Source of the DNA: Devosia marina
GTDB lineage: Bacteria; Pseudomonadota; Alphaproteobacteria; Rhizobiales; Devosiaceae
Reading direction: 5' to 3'
Length of the DNA stretch: 64,000 nucleotides
Assembly: GCF_009758415.1 (NCBI RefSeq)
Contig: NZ_WQRF01000002.1
Location: forward strand, 496,001-560,000
Part shown: piece after piece, positions 17,472-26,644 of the stretch
Layout: every line of letters starts with the position of its first letter
How positions within the stretch are numbered: position 1 is the stretch's first letter
Notes under the pieces: model-generated
Databases searched by the model: none
The model's input: the letters and a program-made list of their open reading frames with translations, nothing else
What the model was told of the DNA's origin: nothing
Position numbers and translations under genes: made by a program

Positions 17472-18944
17472 TTACTCAACCCCACTATCGCCATGGCCAC
17501 CTTGCTTTTTCGCTTTGAGAGGGCGTGGCTCGTGCTGCTCGCCGGTGAGGGCCGATTTCCAGCGCGCGGACTGGGCCAGCACATTGGCCGGGGCGGTGCC
17601 GCCATAGGAGGCGCGGGCGGCCACCGAGGCCTCGACGGTCAGCACCTTGTGGATACGGCTATCGATGCGCTCATCGATCCGCTTGAAATCCTCGATGGTC
17701 AGGCCCTCAAGGCCGCAGCCCTTCTGCTCGGCCATGGAAACAACCTGGCCGGTGATGTGATGGGCGTCGCGGAAGGGAATATTGAGCTCGCGCACCAGCC
17801 AGTCGGCGACATCGGTGGCGGTCGAGAAGCCGGCGGAGGCCGAGGCATGCATCTTGTCGCGGTTGGGCTGCATGTCGGTGACCATGCCGGTCATGGCCGC
17901 CAGGGACAGGGAAAGAGCGTCGAGGGCATCAAAGGCGACTTCCTTGTCTTCCTGCATGTCCTTGGAATAGGCGAGCGGCAGGCCCTTCATCACCACAAGC
18001 AGCGAATTGAGCGCCCCCAGGATGCGGCCGATCTTGGCGCGTACCAGTTCGGCGGCGTCCGGATTGCGCTTTTGCGGCATGATCGAGGAGCCGGTGGTGA
18101 ACTTGTCGGACAGCTTGATGAAGCTGAACTGGGCCGACGACCAGATCACCATTTCCTCGGCAAAGCGCGACAGATGCATGGCGCAGATCGCGCCGGCCGA
18201 AAGGGTTTCGAGAATGAAATCACGGTCCGAGACGGCGTCGAGCGAATTGGCAGTGGGCCGGTCAAAGCCCAGCGCGGTCGCGGTCATGTCGCGATCGATC
18301 GGATAGGGGGTGCCGGCCAGGGCCGCCGAGCCGAGCGGACTTTCATTGAGGCGCGCGCGCGCATCTTCAAGCCGGCCGGCATCGCGGCCCAGCATCTCGA
18401 CATAGGCGAGCAGATGGTGGCCGAAGGTCACGGGCTGGGCGTTCTGCAAGTGGGTGAAGCCGGGCAGGATGGTTTCGGCCTCCTCCTCGGCCCGCGTCAC
18501 CAGCGCCAGTTGCAGCGCTTTGATCTGACGCACCAGCGTATCGATATAGTCGCGCACATAGAGCTTGAAATCGGTGGCCACCTGGTCGTTGCGCGAGCGG
18601 GCCGTGTGCAGGCGCCCGGCGGCATCGCCGATCTTTTCGCGCAGCCGGCTTTCGACATTCATATGGATGTCTTCGAGCGCCCGCGAGAAAGTGAAATCGC
18701 CGCGCTCGATTTCGCCCTGAACCTCGTCTAGACCGGCAAGGATGGAGTCGCGGTCGGACTGCGTCAGAATGCCCGTCGCGGCGAGCATTGTGGCATGGGC
18801 CTTCGATCCGGCAATATCCTGGCGGTAGAGGCGCTGGTCGAAGCCGATGGAGGCGTTGATTTCCTCCATGATGGCATCGGGCGCTTCGGCAAAGCGGCCG
18901 CCCCACATCTTGTTGCTCAGAGCCTTGTCCGACGGAGACACCAT
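17472..18944 (-). CDS. argH: Argininosuccinate lyase
   Basis: It cleaves argininosuccinate to arginine and fumarate, the last step of arginine synthesis. [20 protein letters not shown] opens the conserved region. The superfamily signature [12 protein letters not shown] is near residue 285; TARSRNDQV and [16 protein letters not shown] are also present. A Lys/Gly-rich tail of about 20 residues is unusual. Its start codon at 18942-18944 overlaps, on the other strand, the start codon of tlpA. The partner gene argG lies at 30350-31573. Confidence 0.95.
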   Translation of the reverse strand: MVSPSDKALSNKMWGGRFAEAPDAIMEEINASIGFDQRLYRQDIAGSKAHATMLAATGILTQSDRDSILAGLDEVQGEIERGDFTFSRALEDIHMNVESRLREKIGDAAGRLHTARSRNDQVATDFKLYVRDYIDTLVRQIKALQLALVTRAEEEAETILPGFTHLQNAQPVTFGHHLLAYVEMLGRDAGRLEDARARLNESPLGSAALAGTPYPIDRDMTATALGFDRPTANSLDAVSDRDFILETLSAGAICAMHLSRFAEEMVIWSSAQFSFIKLSDKFTTGSSIMPQKRNPDAAELVRAKIGRILGALNSLLVVMKGLPLAYSKDMQEDKEVAFDALDALSLSLAAMTGMVTDMQPNRDKMHASASAGFSTATDVADWLVRELNIPFRDAHHITGQVVSMAEQKGCGLEGLTIEDFKRIDERIDSRIHKVLTVEASVAARASYGGTAPANVLAQSARWKSALTGEQHEPRPLKAKKQGGHGDSGVE

Positions 18945-19605
18945 GGAAACTACCCGCTCAAAAGGCCCCCGATCCGCTCTTTCCTGGGCGCTGCCCATTG
19001 CGGCGGGGGTGGTCGTTGTTGCTGGGTCTATAGCGGCATGGCTGATGCTGGGCAATGCCGGGACGGCCAATGAATGTCCGGTGCAGCAGGCGGCGGCCCA
19101 GATCATTGACGCCGCAGCGGTCGGCGAGCTGGCCGCGCTTAATGGCACGGGCGAGGGCCGCGGCTATGCCGACATGGCATTCAACGATGCGTCGGGAACG
19201 CCGATGAGCATTGCCGATTTTTCCGGCAAGGCGCTGCTGGTCAATTTCTGGGCGAGCTGGTGCGTGCCGTGCCGCGAAGAGATGCCGGCGCTAGATGCCA
19301 TTGCCACCGAATATAACTCGGACCGCTTCATGGTGTTGCCGATCAATCTCGATATTGGCGAGAGCGGGCTGGAAAAAGCGCAAGACTTTCTCGACGAAGG
19401 GCAGTTTGCCAATCTGCCGCTTTATGCCGACAACACCTTCGCGGCCTTCGAGCGCCTCAAGCGCGAGGCGGTCGCCATAGGCCTGCCGGCGACCTTGCTG
19501 CTTGATCCAGAGGGATGCGAGCTGGCTGTCCTGCAAGGGCCGGCCGAATGGCACAGCGAGGATGGCAAGGCGGTTGTCGAAGCGCTGATCGGCTTGCGGG
19601 GATAA
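18943..19605 (+). CDS. tlpA: Membrane-anchored thiol:disulfide interchange protein, TlpA family
   Basis: A 220-residue periplasmic thioredoxin-fold protein with a signal-anchor helix at about 13-35. The redox motif WCVPC has its cysteines at 107 and 110, within [18 protein letters not shown]. The cis-Pro region [15 protein letters not shown] follows. In rhizobia TlpA serves cytochrome oxidase biogenesis (established for Bradyrhizobium). GGAG at 18934-18937 serves the ATG at 18943, so its ribosome site lies inside argH sequence on the other strand. The divergent argH linkage is common in the group. Confidence 0.92.
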   Translation: METTRSKGPRSALSWALPIAAGVVVVAGSIAAWLMLGNAGTANECPVQQAAAQIIDAAAVGELAALNGTGEGRGYADMAFNDASGTPMSIADFSGKALLVNFWASWCVPCREEMPALDAIATEYNSDRFMVLPINLDIGESGLEKAQDFLDEGQFANLPLYADNTFAAFERLKREAVAIGLPATLLLDPEGCELAVLQGPAEWHSEDGKAVVEALIGLRG

Positions 19606-19834
19606 GGCGGCCGGCCCTAGATCAGCAAGTCGACCTCGGCGCCATTGACGGGCGCTTTGGCCAAGCTGGTGGTGGGCCTGGCGCGGCCGCTTTGACCGCC
19701 TGGACCTGCATTATATCGGCGCGCAGGCGGGCGACCTCGAGCAGGTGTCTGTCTTGCGGGGCACCGCGTTCATGCACCAGCGGTCGATCGTGACGGATGG
19801 GGAAATGCCGGCGGCGGTGCCCATCGCATTGGCC
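19606..19834. other. Gap with no confident gene
   Basis: Between tlpA and the YjfB-like gene, several frames on both strands look protein-like over 15-40 residues but each lacks a start, is interrupted, or is only the complement of another. On the minus strand one frame ends in NGAEVDLLI before a TAG at 19618-19620. A decayed gene is possible; I see no functional one. Confidence 0.4.
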
Positions 19835-20026
19835 TCAGGCCTGCTTGTCGATCTTGAGGCCCTGGCCCGGCGGCGGAGCGGCCGGCGCTTCGAGCGCGGT
19901 CTGCATCAATGAATTGAGCAGGTTGGATTCCATCTCGTGGGCCTTCTTGAACACCGCAATCTGCACCGAATTCTGCGTCAGCGCCGTTTGTGCGGTCAGC
20001 AAATTGGTGGAGAGATCGGTATTCAA
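19835..20026 (-). CDS. Small YjfB-like protein (putative motility family)
   Basis: A 63-residue protein of mostly helical character. The core ALTQNSVQIAVFKKAHEMES followed by NLLNSLMQTALEA matches the layout of the short YjfB putative-motility family, whose function is not established. A Pro-rich linker and KIDKQA end the chain. The start is TTG at 20026 with AGGA about 8 bases upstream; no ATG is available. No flagellar gene lies nearby, so a motility role is not supported by context. Confidence 0.6.
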   Translation of the reverse strand: MNTDLSTNLLTAQTALTQNSVQIAVFKKAHEMESNLLNSLMQTALEAPAAPPPGQGLKIDKQA

Positions 20027-20117
20027 CGGTCCGGTCCTGATGGTTGGATCGCCCTCAGATTAGTTAAGCCGGGTTAAGAATTTGTTGGCCGTTTGCCCGC
20101 TTTTGCGAGTAATGCGC

Positions 20118-20801
20118 CTAACGTCCGCCAAACAGTGGCACCTTTCGGCTCTTGAACAAGGGCGCCAGTCCCAGGCCGGCGGCGAATCCGCCTAGGTGCG
20201 CCCACCAGGCCACCGGCTCGTCCGAGCCCATCACGACAAAGAAAAGCTGGGTGGCGATCCAGAAGCCGAGCATCCAGAAGGCGGGCACGGGCAGCGGAAT
20301 GAGCCAGACAATGCGGGCCAGCACAAAAACCCGGGCGTGGGGATAGAGCAGGATATAGGCCCCCATGACCCCGGCTACGGCGCCCGAAGCGCCGATCAGC
20401 GGACCATTGCCATCAAGATTGAACAGCAGATGGGCAAGGGCCGCCAGAACCGCGCAGGCGAGATAGAAGATCAGGAACTTGATGTGCCCGAAGGCGTCTT
20501 CGATATTGTCACCGAATACCCAGAGGAACAGCATGTTGGAAAGCAGATGCAGCCAGTCGGCGTGCAGGAACGCATAGGTCACCAGGTTCGCCCAGTCGGG
20601 CAACCACGGCACGGGCTGGGGATAGAGATCGCGCACCACGATCGGGATCATCCCGAAGTTGATAGTCGCCTGATCAAAAGCTGCCGGGGACAGGACCGAC
20701 TGGATCAGGAAGACCAGGATCGTCACGCCCATCAGCCCATAGGTGACGAAGGGGAAATCGACATGGCGGATGGGGTTGGTGTCATGCAGGGGCAGGAACA
20801 G
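20118..20801 (-). CDS. Rhomboid-family intramembrane serine protease
   Basis: A six-helix inner-membrane protease that cuts within or near transmembrane segments of substrates. The catalytic serine is in GASGAVAG and the histidine in AHLGGFAAG; HADWLHLLSNMLFLWVFG forms the L1-TM2 region. The conserved N-terminal segment LPLHDTNPIRHVDFPFVTYG lies upstream of the first ATG (20732), so that ATG cannot be the start. A CTG at 20801 with GGAG 7 bases upstream is the best candidate. This gives 227 residues. Confidence 0.85.
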   Translation of the reverse strand: MFLPLHDTNPIRHVDFPFVTYGLMGVTILVFLIQSVLSPAAFDQATINFGMIPIVVRDLYPQPVPWLPDWANLVTYAFLHADWLHLLSNMLFLWVFGDNIEDAFGHIKFLIFYLACAVLAALAHLLFNLDGNGPLIGASGAVAGVMGAYILLYPHARVFVLARIVWLIPLPVPAFWMLGFWIATQLFFVVMGSDEPVAWWAHLGGFAAGLGLAPLFKSRKVPLFGGR

Positions 20802-20839
20802 GACCAGTCTCCAATGCTGCGCGATAAGAGCTGGGCTGC

Positions 20840-21433
20840 TCAGCCTCTGGCTACGTCACCATAATTGCCTGGCACCCACAAGACATCGCCCGCGCCATTG
20901 TCATTGGCCACCCTGCCGAGCACGAAAAGCAGGTCCGAGAGGCGGTTGAGATAGCGCAGCGTTTCCACGCTGGTCTCTGGTTCGGCCTCGAGCAGCGCTG
21001 CAACCAGCCGCTCGGCCCGGCGGGTCACCGTGCGGGCCAGGTGCAGCGAAACCGCCAATGGCGTGCCGCCGGGCAGGATGAAGCTGGTGAGGGGCTGGAG
21101 AGCGACGTTGAACTGGTCGATCTGCTGCTCGAGCCAGATGGTCTGGACCGGCCGGATGCGCAGGCTCGGATGTTCCGCATCGGGCGCATCGGCACCCGGT
21201 GTCGCCAGGTCCGAGCCGAGGTCGAACAGATCGTTTTGAATGCGCGAGAGCACTGCATCGATGCGCGGTCGGGTGGCAGCGGTCAGGCGCGCCTGGCCGA
21301 CAAAGGCATTGGCTTCTTCAACCGTTCCATAGGCCTCGACCCGCAGATCATGCTTGGCGCGGCGCGGACCCCGTACCAGCCCCGTCGTGCCGGCATCGCC
21401 GGTACGGGTATAGATCGTATTGAGCTTGACCAT
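20840..21433 (-). CDS. cobO: Cob(I)alamin adenosyltransferase, PduO type
   Basis: It transfers the 5'-deoxyadenosyl group of ATP to cob(I)alamin. MVKLNTIYTRTGDAGTTGL at the start is the PduO-type ATP loop; VEAYGTVEEANAFVGQAR and the C-terminal RYLNRLSDLLFVLGRVAND with its ATP/cobalamin-binding Arg-Asp motif are intact. 197 residues fits. The type is PduO/EutT-like rather than CobA-type, so the symbol is used loosely. It is preceded by the twin-helix gene on the same strand. Confidence 0.9.
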   Translation of the reverse strand: MVKLNTIYTRTGDAGTTGLVRGPRRAKHDLRVEAYGTVEEANAFVGQARLTAATRPRIDAVLSRIQNDLFDLGSDLATPGADAPDAEHPSLRIRPVQTIWLEQQIDQFNVALQPLTSFILPGGTPLAVSLHLARTVTRRAERLVAALLEAEPETSVETLRYLNRLSDLLFVLGRVANDNGAGDVLWVPGNYGDVARG

Positions 21434-21453
21434 GATGCCACCCAGCGCCCGAT

Positions 21454-21648
21454 CTAGCCGCGCCCAAAGAAGAAGAGCGCACCCAGGAGCAGGACCAGGG
21501 CCACACCTTGGCCGATGACACGCAGGCGCATCAGGCGCTGGCTGGTATTGCCCGGGCCGCCCTTGAGCATGTTCCAAAGGCCCATGCCCAGAACGATGAC
21601 GACGAACAGCAGGGCCAGGGCGATGGCGATATTAACGAGGGTTTCCAT
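21454..21648 (-). CDS. Twin transmembrane protein (HIG1-like)
   Basis: A 64-residue protein with two helices (about 4-27 and 44-61) joined by the basic turn KGGPGNTSQRLMRLRVIGQG. The layout is that of the short two-helix HIG1-like or twin transmembrane proteins common in alphaproteobacteria, often just upstream of the adenosyltransferase as here (21-base gap). Function in bacteria is not established. ATG at 21648 begins METLVNI. Confidence 0.75.
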   Translation of the reverse strand: METLVNIAIALALLFVVIVLGMGLWNMLKGGPGNTSQRLMRLRVIGQGVALVLLLGALFFFGRG

Positions 21649-21655
21649 GATAGCC

Positions 21656-22570
21656 TTAACGTAAGGGAGGCGAGATTGGATCGCCTTTGATATAGGCGGT
21701 CAGACCCTCCGCCACAGCATCATAAATGGCACGAATTCTGTGCGAGGTGAACAATTCCCTGTGCGTGGTGAGCCAGACAGGCAGCGGCGGGATGGCCAGG
21801 TCCAGCGGCAGCACCACCAGCCCTGGCGTAAGGCGGGCGAGATTGAGCTGGGCAAAGCCGATTCCCAGGCCCGCCCGCAGCAACTCCCACAAGTGCGGCT
21901 GATCGTCCGAGCGCACCGGAAAATTATCGCGCGTCACCTCGAACCCCAGGGACCGGGCATGGCGGATCACCGCGTCGGACCGGTCGAAGCCCAGCATGTC
22001 GTGGTCCCAGAGCTGGTTAATCGTGGTGGGCGTGCCGCGCCGGGCCAGATAGTTCTCATGGGCCACCGGGACCAGCGGAATATCACCCAGATGCCGCGTG
22101 ACCAGCTCGAGCTGGGTGGGCCGGAACATCCGCACGGCAATATCGGCCTCGCGCATTAGCAGGTTCTCGGCCGAATCGGTCGGGACCGATTCGATGGCAA
22201 TGCGCGGATGCACGCGGCGAATGCCGGCCAATATGTCAGGCAGCACGTAATTGGAAATCATTGTGCTGGCGGTCAGCCGCACCGTGCCGTGCGCCTCGTT
22301 CTGGGCGCCGGCGGCCAGGATGGCGGCCTCGGCCAGCGCAGAGCGGGCACGATCAACTGAACCGTAGAGCTTGAGGGCGGTGGCGTTGGGCTTGAGGCCG
22401 GTCAGGCTGCGCTCGAACAATGGCAGGTCCAGGGCGGCTTCGAGCGCCTCGATATGGCGGCCCAGCGTCGGCTGGCTGAGGCCGAGCTGGCGCGCTGCGG
22501 CCGAGAGCGAGCCTTCGGCGATCACCGCCGCAAAACTGCGCCACAGCGTCCAGTCAGGATTGCTATTCAT
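21656..22570 (-). CDS. LysR-family transcriptional regulator
   Basis: A 304-residue regulator. The winged helix-turn-helix is at about residues 10-60 (FAAVIAEGSLSAAARQLGLS then PTLGRHIEALEAALDLPLFE), followed by a LysR substrate-binding domain. It is divergent from the oxidoreductase at 22659, with two near-identical 19-base direct repeats in the 88-base gap, one covering its own start codon. That suggests autoregulation and control of the divergent gene. Confidence 0.92.
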   Translation of the reverse strand: MNSNPDWTLWRSFAAVIAEGSLSAAARQLGLSQPTLGRHIEALEAALDLPLFERSLTGLKPNATALKLYGSVDRARSALAEAAILAAGAQNEAHGTVRLTASTMISNYVLPDILAGIRRVHPRIAIESVPTDSAENLLMREADIAVRMFRPTQLELVTRHLGDIPLVPVAHENYLARRGTPTTINQLWDHDMLGFDRSDAVIRHARSLGFEVTRDNFPVRSDDQPHLWELLRAGLGIGFAQLNLARLTPGLVVLPLDLAIPPLPVWLTTHRELFTSHRIRAIYDAVAEGLTAYIKGDPISPPLR

Positions 22571-22619
22571 TATTGTATATTAGACCGAGAAAATTGCGCA
22601 ATCGCTATTCATCATCGTA
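22559..22619. promoter_or_regulatory. Direct-repeat operator candidate between LysR gene and oxidoreductase
   Basis: Two 19-base direct repeats, ATTGCTATTCATTATTGTA (22559-22577) and ATCGCTATTCATCATCGTA (22601-22619), agree at 16 positions and start 42 bases apart, close to four helical turns. The first covers the LysR start codon at 22568-22570. The position fits LysR binding sites, but binding is inferred. Confidence 0.5.
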
Positions 22620-22658
22620 GCGCGCATCTTGCTCGCCAGCAACAGCAAGGAGCACAAG

Positions 22659-23618
22659 ATGCAAACGGGAAAAGTCACTGTTCTTGGCAGCAATGGCCAT
22701 ATCGGCAATGCGGCAATGATCGCCTTCCGCGATGCGAACTGGCGGGTCACGGGCCTGGGGCGCAGCAATCGCAAGCCAGTTGCGGGCACCCAGTTCTTCA
22801 AGGGCGACGCCGATGAGGTTGTGGTGGTCCGCGCTGCCATCGCCGAAGCCGATGTCGTCGTTCACGCGCTACATTTGCGCTATGACCAATGGGGCGATGG
22901 ACGGGCCGAAAAGCAATTGCAGGTGGTGCTCGATGCCATGGCGGGCAGCGGCAAGACGCTGCTGTTTCCCGGCACAATCTATAATTACCGCGCCAGCGAC
23001 CGCACCATTGGCCCCGGCCTGCGTGAGAGTGGGGAAAAGCCGCGCGGCGAAATCCGCATCCGGCTCGAACAGATGCTGCGCGACGCGGCGGCCCGCCATG
23101 GGTTCCAGGTGATTATTTTGCGCGCCGGGGATTTTTTCGGGCCGGGCAATCGGGACGAATGGTTTGATGCCGCCATGCTGATGGATTACGCCAAGGGGCG
23201 GCTTTACCATCTGGGCGACCTCGAAACGCGCCATAGCTGGGCCTATCTGCCCGATCTGGCGCGCGCCTTCACAGTGCTGGCCGCACGGCGGGCTGAAATG
23301 AAGGCGTTCGAGAACGACCATTTTGCCGGCCATTGGGTCAGTCACGGGCAGGTCATGGCTGCGACACAAAATGCCTTGCCCAAGCCCGTCGAGGTGGCAC
23401 CGCTGCCCTGGTGGATGCTGCGCGCAATCGGGCTGTTCAACCCCGTAATGCGCGACGTCTATCGCATGCGCTATTTGTGGCTGAACGAAATGGAACTGGT
23501 CGATCCGCGGCTCGATGCTTTGCTCGGCCCCGGCTTCACCACGCCCTTTGAGACAGCTGTTGCCGACACGGTCACCGAACTGGTCGCAGATCGGTCGGAT
23601 GCTCGGCACGCGGCCTGA
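22659..23618 (+). CDS. NAD-dependent epimerase/dehydratase family protein
   Basis: A 319-residue extended short-chain dehydrogenase/reductase. The nucleotide motif GSNGHIG is near residues 9-15, a variant of GxxGxxG. FPGTIYNYRASDRTIGPGL and IILRAGDFFGPGNRDEWFD in the middle follow the usual NAD-epimerase fold, and the C-terminal part ends with long helices. The Y-x3-K pair is not clear, so it may bind dinucleotide without being a normal epimerase. ATG at 22659 has AAGGAG upstream. Its likely regulator is the divergent LysR protein. Confidence 0.85.
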   Translation: MQTGKVTVLGSNGHIGNAAMIAFRDANWRVTGLGRSNRKPVAGTQFFKGDADEVVVVRAAIAEADVVVHALHLRYDQWGDGRAEKQLQVVLDAMAGSGKTLLFPGTIYNYRASDRTIGPGLRESGEKPRGEIRIRLEQMLRDAAARHGFQVIILRAGDFFGPGNRDEWFDAAMLMDYAKGRLYHLGDLETRHSWAYLPDLARAFTVLAARRAEMKAFENDHFAGHWVSHGQVMAATQNALPKPVEVAPLPWWMLRAIGLFNPVMRDVYRMRYLWLNEMELVDPRLDALLGPGFTTPFETAVADTVTELVADRSDARHAA

Positions 23619-23635
23619 GTCCGGGAGTTCATGTA

Positions 23636-24007
23636 ATGAAAGACGTTATTGTATGGCAGCGGATCGAAGGTGGCTTGGTGTTCGTCGCCGCGCTGGCGCT
23701 TTATGGGCAGATGACGCCGGTGTTGCCCTGGTGGGCTGCCCTGCTGGTGTTCTTTGCGCCTGATTTGAGCTTTTTTGCCTATGGCGCAGGCACGCGGATC
23801 GGGGCTTGGGTCTACAATCTGGCTCATGTCTATGCGCTCGGGGCCGGACTTGTGGCGATGGGTGGGCTGCTCGGCCTGCCTTTGCTGACCACGCTGGGCG
23901 CGCTCTGGATGGCCCATTCCGGTTTTGACCGCATGCTGGGCTATGGGCTCAAGGCCCAGACCAGTTTCAAGGACACCCATCTGGGACGGCTGGGCAAAGC
24001 AGGCTAA
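23636..24007 (+). CDS. DUF4260 family membrane protein
   Basis: A 123-residue protein with three to four hydrophobic helices. FFAPDLSFFAYGAGTRIGAW, a YNLAHVYALG segment and the closing HSGFDRMLGYGLK are characteristic of DUF4260, a bacterial membrane family of unknown role. It lies 17 bases behind the oxidoreductase on the same strand, so the two are likely cotranscribed under the LysR regulator. The stop overlaps the gluQ stop tail to tail. Confidence 0.85.
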   Translation: MKDVIVWQRIEGGLVFVAALALYGQMTPVLPWWAALLVFFAPDLSFFAYGAGTRIGAWVYNLAHVYALGAGLVAMGGLLGLPLLTTLGALWMAHSGFDRMLGYGLKAQTSFKDTHLGRLGKAG

Positions 24008-24849
24008 AGCCCCACCGCCCGCCGCACATCGTCCGGTGTCCAACCCTGGGCCCGCAGATCCGCCAGACTTTGCGAGCCCTTCGACTTGGACAGTTTCTGC
24101 CCATCATCTCCAAGCAGCAGGCGGTGGAAGAAATAGATCGGCGCAGGCAAGCCGAGCAGCATTTGCAGCAGCACATGAATATCGGTGGCCGCTTCCAGAT
24201 CGCGTCCGCGTGTGACATGGCTGATGGTCTGGGCGGCGTCATCGACCACTACGCTCAAGTGATAGCTGGTCGGCGTGTCCTTGCGCTGCAGCACCACATC
24301 GCCCCAGCGCTCGGGCCGGGCATAGCGGATCTGCGGCCGGTCCAACACGCTTGGGCCGATCACGGAAAAGGTCAGCAGGCCGGTCCGGGCCATGGCGGCC
24401 TCGGTATCGAGACGGAACTGCACCGGATCGCCGCGCTCGAGCCGCTCGATGCGTTCGGCATTGCTCATATGCCGGCAGGTGCCGGGATAAAGCGGAGCGC
24501 CGTCGGGATCGGTGCCGGTGGCGTTTTGCGCGATATCGCTGCGCGAGCAGAAGCAGGGATAGAGCAGATCCATGGCGCGCAAGCGGTTGGCCGCCTCAGC
24601 ATAGAGCTCGAACCGCTCGGACTGATAGAGCACCGGCTCGGGCCAGGAAAGGCCCAGCCAGTGGAGATCCTCGAACAAAGCCGCGACGAATTCGGGCTTG
24701 CAGCGGGTGGTGTCGATATCCTCGATGCGCAACAGCGCCATGCCGCCCAGCTTTTGCGCCGCGTCCCAGGTGACGAGCGCCGAGAGGGCATGGCCCAGAT
24801 GCAATGGGCCATTCGGGCTGGGGGCAAAGCGCAGGACGGGTTTGGACAT
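24004..24849 (-). CDS. gluQ: Glutamyl-queuosine tRNA(Asp) synthetase
   Basis: A truncated glutamyl-tRNA synthetase paralogue that attaches glutamate to queuosine at position 34 of tRNA(Asp). The class I HIGH-type motif is in [15 protein letters not shown]; the KMSKS-type motif is KLSKSKGS. Zinc ligands appear as C-F-C and later YPGTCRH. The anticodon-binding half of GluRS is absent, giving 281 residues, as expected for GluQRS. ATG at 24849 begins [12 protein letters not shown]. Confidence 0.94.
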   Translation of the reverse strand: MSKPVLRFAPSPNGPLHLGHALSALVTWDAAQKLGGMALLRIEDIDTTRCKPEFVAALFEDLHWLGLSWPEPVLYQSERFELYAEAANRLRAMDLLYPCFCSRSDIAQNATGTDPDGAPLYPGTCRHMSNAERIERLERGDPVQFRLDTEAAMARTGLLTFSVIGPSVLDRPQIRYARPERWGDVVLQRKDTPTSYHLSVVVDDAAQTISHVTRGRDLEAATDIHVLLQMLLGLPAPIYFFHRLLLGDDGQKLSKSKGSQSLADLRAQGWTPDDVRRAVGL

Positions 24850-25040
24850 TGGGCGCTGTTTCGGGATGGGTGGTTGTTTTCTTCATAGGCGCCCGGGCGC
24901 CTGAACGAAAGCCCGCGGGATTGGGCGCATGGCCAGAATGGTCTTCAGCGCTTCGTGAGGGCGCGATGCTTTGCGCTTTATTGGCGGCTGTGCTACATGC
25001 GCGCACTTCCCGCATTTTTGTCGAGCCCCATGTGCCTGCC

Positions 25041-26249
25041 ATGAGCCTTGCGCTGAATATTGACCATTCCAGTGCCGTCCGTCCCGCGCCGACCATGCGC
25101 CCGTCCTTGATCGGCCTTTCCAAGGCAGGGCTGGCCGAGACGCTGGTGAGCCATGACGTGGTTTCCGAAAAGGAAGGACGCATGCGCGCCAGCCAGCTTT
25201 GGAACTGGCTCTATGTGAACGGGGTCACCGATTTCGAGCGCATGACCAATGTGGCCAAGCCGGTGCGGCAAAAGCTCAGCGACACCTTCAATCTCGACCG
25301 TCCCGAGATCGTCTCCGAGCAGGTGTCGGTCGACGGGACGCGCAAATGGTTGTTCCGCTTCCGCGATCCGGCCAATCCGAACCTGCCGGCGGTCGAGGTG
25401 GAAACAGTCTATATTCCGGAAAGCGACCGCGGGACGCTCTGCGTCTCCTCGCAGGTGGGCTGCACACTGACGTGCTCATTCTGCCATACCGGCACGCAAA
25501 AGCTGGTGCGCAATCTGACCGCCGGGGAAATCCTGGGACAGATCCTGATGGCGCGCGAGCGTCTGGGCGATTTTCCCGGTGGGTCGCGTCCGGATGACGG
25601 GGGCCTGGTGCCCGGCGGGGAAACCCGCGCCATCACCAATATCGTGATGATGGGCATGGGCGAACCGCTCTATAATTACGAGAACGTCAAGCAGGCGCTG
25701 CTGATTGCCTCGGCGGGCGATGGCATGTCGATTTCCAAGCGCCGCATCACGCTGTCGACCTCGGGCGTCGTGCCCTATATCGAGCCGACCGGTCGCGAGA
25801 TCGACGTCATGCTGGCGATTTCGCTCCATGCCGTGCGCGACGATCTGCGCGACGTGCTGGTGCCGATCAACAAGAAATGGCCGCTCAAAGAACTGCTTGA
25901 AGCATGCAAGACCTATCCGGGCCTGTCCAATGCGCGCCGCATCACTTTCGAATATGTGATGCTCGACGGCATCAACGACAGCGATGCCGAGGCGCGCGAA
26001 CTGGTTCGGCTGCTGGCCGGCATCCCCGCCAAGATCAATCTGATCCCGTTCAACCCCTGGCCCGGTTCGAACTATGGCACCTCGCCCTCAAGCCGCATTG
26101 AGCGCTTTGCCGATATCGTCAACAAGGCCGGTTATGCCTCCCCGGTCCGCACGCCGCGCGGCCGCGACATCTTCGCCGCCTGCGGGCAGCTCAAAAGCGA
26201 GAGCGAACGGCTTTCCAGAAAAGACCGGGACGCTCTGCTGACGCTGTGA
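25041..26249 (+). CDS. rlmN: Dual-specificity 23S rRNA/tRNA methyltransferase RlmN
   Basis: A radical SAM enzyme that methylates C2 of A2503 in 23S rRNA and A37 of some tRNAs. The cluster-binding motif C-x3-C-x2-C is at Cys141, Cys145 and Cys148. [28 protein letters not shown] and the C-terminal [16 protein letters not shown], with the mechanistic cysteine, are in place. ATG at 25041 gives 402 residues; the longer open frame to 24804 is upstream DNA. Its stop overlaps the VOC gene start as TGATG. Confidence 0.95.
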   Translation: MSLALNIDHSSAVRPAPTMRPSLIGLSKAGLAETLVSHDVVSEKEGRMRASQLWNWLYVNGVTDFERMTNVAKPVRQKLSDTFNLDRPEIVSEQVSVDGTRKWLFRFRDPANPNLPAVEVETVYIPESDRGTLCVSSQVGCTLTCSFCHTGTQKLVRNLTAGEILGQILMARERLGDFPGGSRPDDGGLVPGGETRAITNIVMMGMGEPLYNYENVKQALLIASAGDGMSISKRRITLSTSGVVPYIEPTGREIDVMLAISLHAVRDDLRDVLVPINKKWPLKELLEACKTYPGLSNARRITFEYVMLDGINDSDAEARELVRLLAGIPAKINLIPFNPWPGSNYGTSPSSRIERFADIVNKAGYASPVRTPRGRDIFAACGQLKSESERLSRKDRDALLTL

Positions 26250-26644
26250 TGCCGGCATTGGTTCCCGAGCTCTCGGTCTCCGACATTGCGGCCAGCCGCC
26301 GCTTCTATTGCGATGTGCTGGGCTTTGCGGTGCGTTATGAGCGGCCCGAAGAGGGCTTTGCCTATCTCGCCTTTGGCCCGGCGGAACTGATGCTGGACCA
26401 GATTGGCGAGGGCCGGGACTGGATCACTGGCCCGCTGGTGCCGCCGCTCGGACGGGGCGTCAACTTCCAGATAGAAGTGACGGAAATCGATCCGATCTGT
26501 ACGCGGATCGAGGCAGCCGGTATCGACCTCTTTCAGCCCATCGAGACCCGAACCTATCGTACGGCCAGGGACCAAGTGACGCAGCGCCAATTCTGCGTGC
26601 AGGATCCCGATGGCTATCTGCTGCGGTTCTGCGAGCGTGTGTGA
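26249..26644 (+). CDS. VOC family protein (bleomycin-resistance-like)
   Basis: A 131-residue glyoxalase/bleomycin-binding fold protein. SVSDIAASRRFYCDVLGFAV at the start and QFCVQDPDGYLLRFCERV at the end are the two ends of the betaalphabetabetabeta repeat. The resemblance is to bleomycin-resistance-type proteins, but binding of any drug is unproven. ATG at 26249 shares bases with the rlmN stop (TGATG), and its own stop shares bases with the HNH gene start, so three genes appear translationally coupled. Confidence 0.85.
   Translation: MPALVPELSVSDIAASRRFYCDVLGFAVRYERPEEGFAYLAFGPAELMLDQIGEGRDWITGPLVPPLGRGVNFQIEVTEIDPICTRIEAAGIDLFQPIETRTYRTARDQVTQRQFCVQDPDGYLLRFCERV

Noticed and set aside
24888..24901. 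Palindrome GGCGCCCGGGCGCC between gluQ and rlmN
   Set aside because: A single GC palindrome in GC-rich DNA with no T-run or partner; expected by chance often enough to be uninformative.
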